NCBI GenBank assembly: GCA_020722245.1
Contig: DYLE01000033.1
Location: forward strand, 1 to 15,844
Length of the DNA: 15,844 nucleotides
Source: Desulfonema limicola
GTDB lineage: Bacteria; Desulfobacterota; Desulfobacteria; Desulfobacterales; Desulfosalsimonadaceae
Direction: 5' to 3'
The position numbers and the translations under genes were made by a program. The notes under the pieces are model-generated. The model saw only the letters and a program-made list of their open reading frames with translations. It made no database searches and was not told the DNA's origin. Shown in pieces: positions 15,109 through 15,844 of this stretch; position 1 is the first letter of the stretch, and the number at the start of each line of letters is the position of its first letter.

Positions 15109-15489
15109 TTATTCCGCCCCGATAAGCGGAAGCTCGGTATCGATTTTAAAAACCACCAGATGAAGGGCTCCTTTTTCAGCCTGCTTTTCCGGGGGAAGAT
15201 GCCGGCGTTTGAGCTTATTTAAAATCGCGCTGTTTTCCTCTTCACGGATTTTGGTCAGATGCAGCCGTTTCCCTTTGTAACCGGGGCGGTCTTCAATAAA
15301 CAGATACGCCGCATGGGGGTTGGATTGCAGGTTGGCGTAGGACAGGCGTTCCCGCATGATCAGGGCCAGGCTGCCGTCTTCCAGAAAAAGGGGACGGGCA
15401 TAGACCGCGGCGTTGACCTTTCCGTTTTTATCCGCTGTTGAAAGAACGCCGGTGCCTTGGGTGTTTTCAAAATAATCGGCTAATCCCAT
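15109..15489 (-). CDS. Pyridoxamine 5'-phosphate oxidase (PPOX)-fold flavoprotein
   Basis: A 126-residue protein of the small split-barrel FMN-binding group. It begins MGLADYFENTQGTGVLSTAD, then GKVNAAVYARPLF (23-35), SLALIMRERLSYANLQSNP (40-58) and AAYLFIEDRPGYKGKRL (60-76), all typical of the group. Members bind FMN, heme or F420, and the exact reaction cannot be read here; it is too short to be PdxH itself. The start at 15489 is supported by AGGAG on the minus strand (complement of 15495-15499); upstream extension to 15612 would translate the repeat element. Its promoter appears to lie inside that element. Confidence 0.88.
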   Translation of the reverse strand: MGLADYFENTQGTGVLSTADKNGKVNAAVYARPLFLEDGSLALIMRERLSYANLQSNPHAAYLFIEDRPGYKGKRLHLTKIREEENSAILNKLKRRHLPPEKQAEKGALHLVVFKIDTELPLIGAE

Positions 15490-15509
15490 AACTGACTCCT
15501 GGTAAAAAG

Positions 15510-15653
15510 GGGACGTATATCTGATTATAAGTTTTATTCCTTTGGAAAAATATGACGCAACACACCCGGAGCATCTATTCTTGACTGACGCGGCGTAACG
15601 CATCTCTATCATGCGAAATGTTACCCGTCAACTCATAATATGATATACGTCCC
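15510..15653. mobile_element. 144-bp MITE/REP-like element with 24-bp imperfect inverted ends
   Basis: The left end (15510-15533) and the reverse complement of the right end (15630-15653) share the first 12 bases exactly (GGGACGTATATC) and match at 21 of 24 overall. The 96-bp interior has no coding capacity. No target-site duplication is obvious. Sequences starting GGGGACGTATATC are, from memory, seen repeatedly in deltaproteobacterial genomes near REP-associated transposases, but the class here is unproven. No transposase lies in the element. Confidence 0.6.
15524..15529 (-). promoter_or_regulatory. Perfect -10 box for the PPOX gene inside the element end
   Basis: The complement reads TATAAT, about 35 nt before the PPOX start. 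The -35 region is poor (TATTTT, complement of 15547-15552, 17-nt spacer). The box is in the part of the inverted end that differs from its partner arm. Confidence 0.4.
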
Positions 15654-15654
15654 T

Positions 15655-15780
15655 GAATTTCTCATCGGCATGATCGCCGACTACCTGGCGGCGCTGATCC
15701 ATAAGCAGTAATGCCGGCCGGGGCGCTTGCTCCGCTGAATTTTTCAAACTCGGGAGTTGCCCTCAAACAGTGAGAAATTC
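15655..15780. repeat. Cluster of short repeats around CTGAATTTCTCA
   Basis: GAATTTCTCA (15655-15664) is matched in inverse by TGAGAAATTC (15771-15780). A near-direct copy, CTGAATTTTTCA (15735-15746), differs by one base from CTGAATTTCTCA (15653-15664). The palindrome AACTCGGGAGTT lies at about 15747-15758. Apart from these repeats and the open frame at the edge, nothing gene-like is seen in 15654-15844. Confidence 0.45.
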
Positions 15781-15844
15781 TTGACACAGACCAGGCGCCC
15801 CGTCTTTTTCAGCAACCCGCGCAACCTCGCTCGCGGACAAGTGG
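15744..15844 (-). CDS. Partial open frame entering from the right edge, possible transposase C-terminus
   Basis: On the minus strand a frame is open from the window end for 32 codons, ending KNFSLFEGNSRV and a TGA (complement of 15744-15746). Basic residues and the GNSRV end are reminiscent of some transposases, and the surrounding repeats would fit an IS end, but no family can be assigned. A second minus-strand frame is also open to 15763, so this may not be coding at all. Confidence 0.25.
   Translation of the reverse strand, partial: TCPRARLRGLLKKTGRLVCVKNFSLFEGNSRV

Noticed and set aside
15490..15612. 41-residue N-terminal extension of the PPOX protein
   Set aside because: It is translated from the repeat element and no homologous domain is seen; AGGAG supports the start at 15489.
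15640..15711. 23-codon + strand frame MIYVPEFLIGMIADYLAALIHKQ
   Set aside because: It starts inside the inverted repeat of the element, has no ribosome site and is too short to support.

Overview
The window reads as chromosomal DNA of a Gram-negative, probably anaerobic bacterium, most likely a deltaproteobacterium (Desulfobacterota, sulfate-reducer type). The grounds are a DtxR-type regulator beside a double-feoA/feoB ferrous-iron locus, an outer-membrane porin with a signal peptide, a very large hybrid sensor kinase, and the general base and codon composition. Taxonomy is inferred only from gene content.

Left edge (1-361): a decayed transposase remnant, a nested palindromic stretch, then a good promoter with a possible regulator operator. 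Iron block (362-6014, all + strand): DtxR-type metal regulator, feoA1, a small helical protein of unknown function, an intrinsic terminator or attenuator hairpin, feoA2, feoB, a cysteine-rich feoC-like gene and an outer-membrane porin of LbtU type. These genes fit one Fe(II)-responsive uptake locus: the porin in the outer membrane, FeoB as the inner-membrane transporter, FeoA/FeoC as small cytoplasmic accessories, and the DtxR protein as likely repressor. A 23-nt sequence shared by the two upstream regions (312-334 and 1152-1174) may be its operator.

Central block (6040-12048, - strand): one 2002-residue gene encoding kinase-like, STAND-type ATPase, helical-repeat, GAF, PAS, histidine kinase and receiver modules. 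The N-terminal Ser/Thr kinase domain has lost the catalytic lysine, the HRD aspartate and the DFG aspartate, so it looks like a pseudokinase, while the histidine kinase and receiver residues are intact. This is the most unusual item in the window.

Right block (12278-15489): divergent from the kinase lie an amidohydrolase, a GIY-YIG/DUF123 nuclease-like protein whose tail runs through an inverted repeat, and a GNAT acetyltransferase; a small PPOX-fold flavoprotein faces them convergently. A 144-bp element with 24-bp imperfect inverted ends (15510-15653) lies just upstream of the PPOX gene and carries its best -10 box. The last 200 bases hold further short repeats and an open frame running off the edge, possibly the end of a transposase. 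No tRNA, rRNA or CRISPR array was seen.
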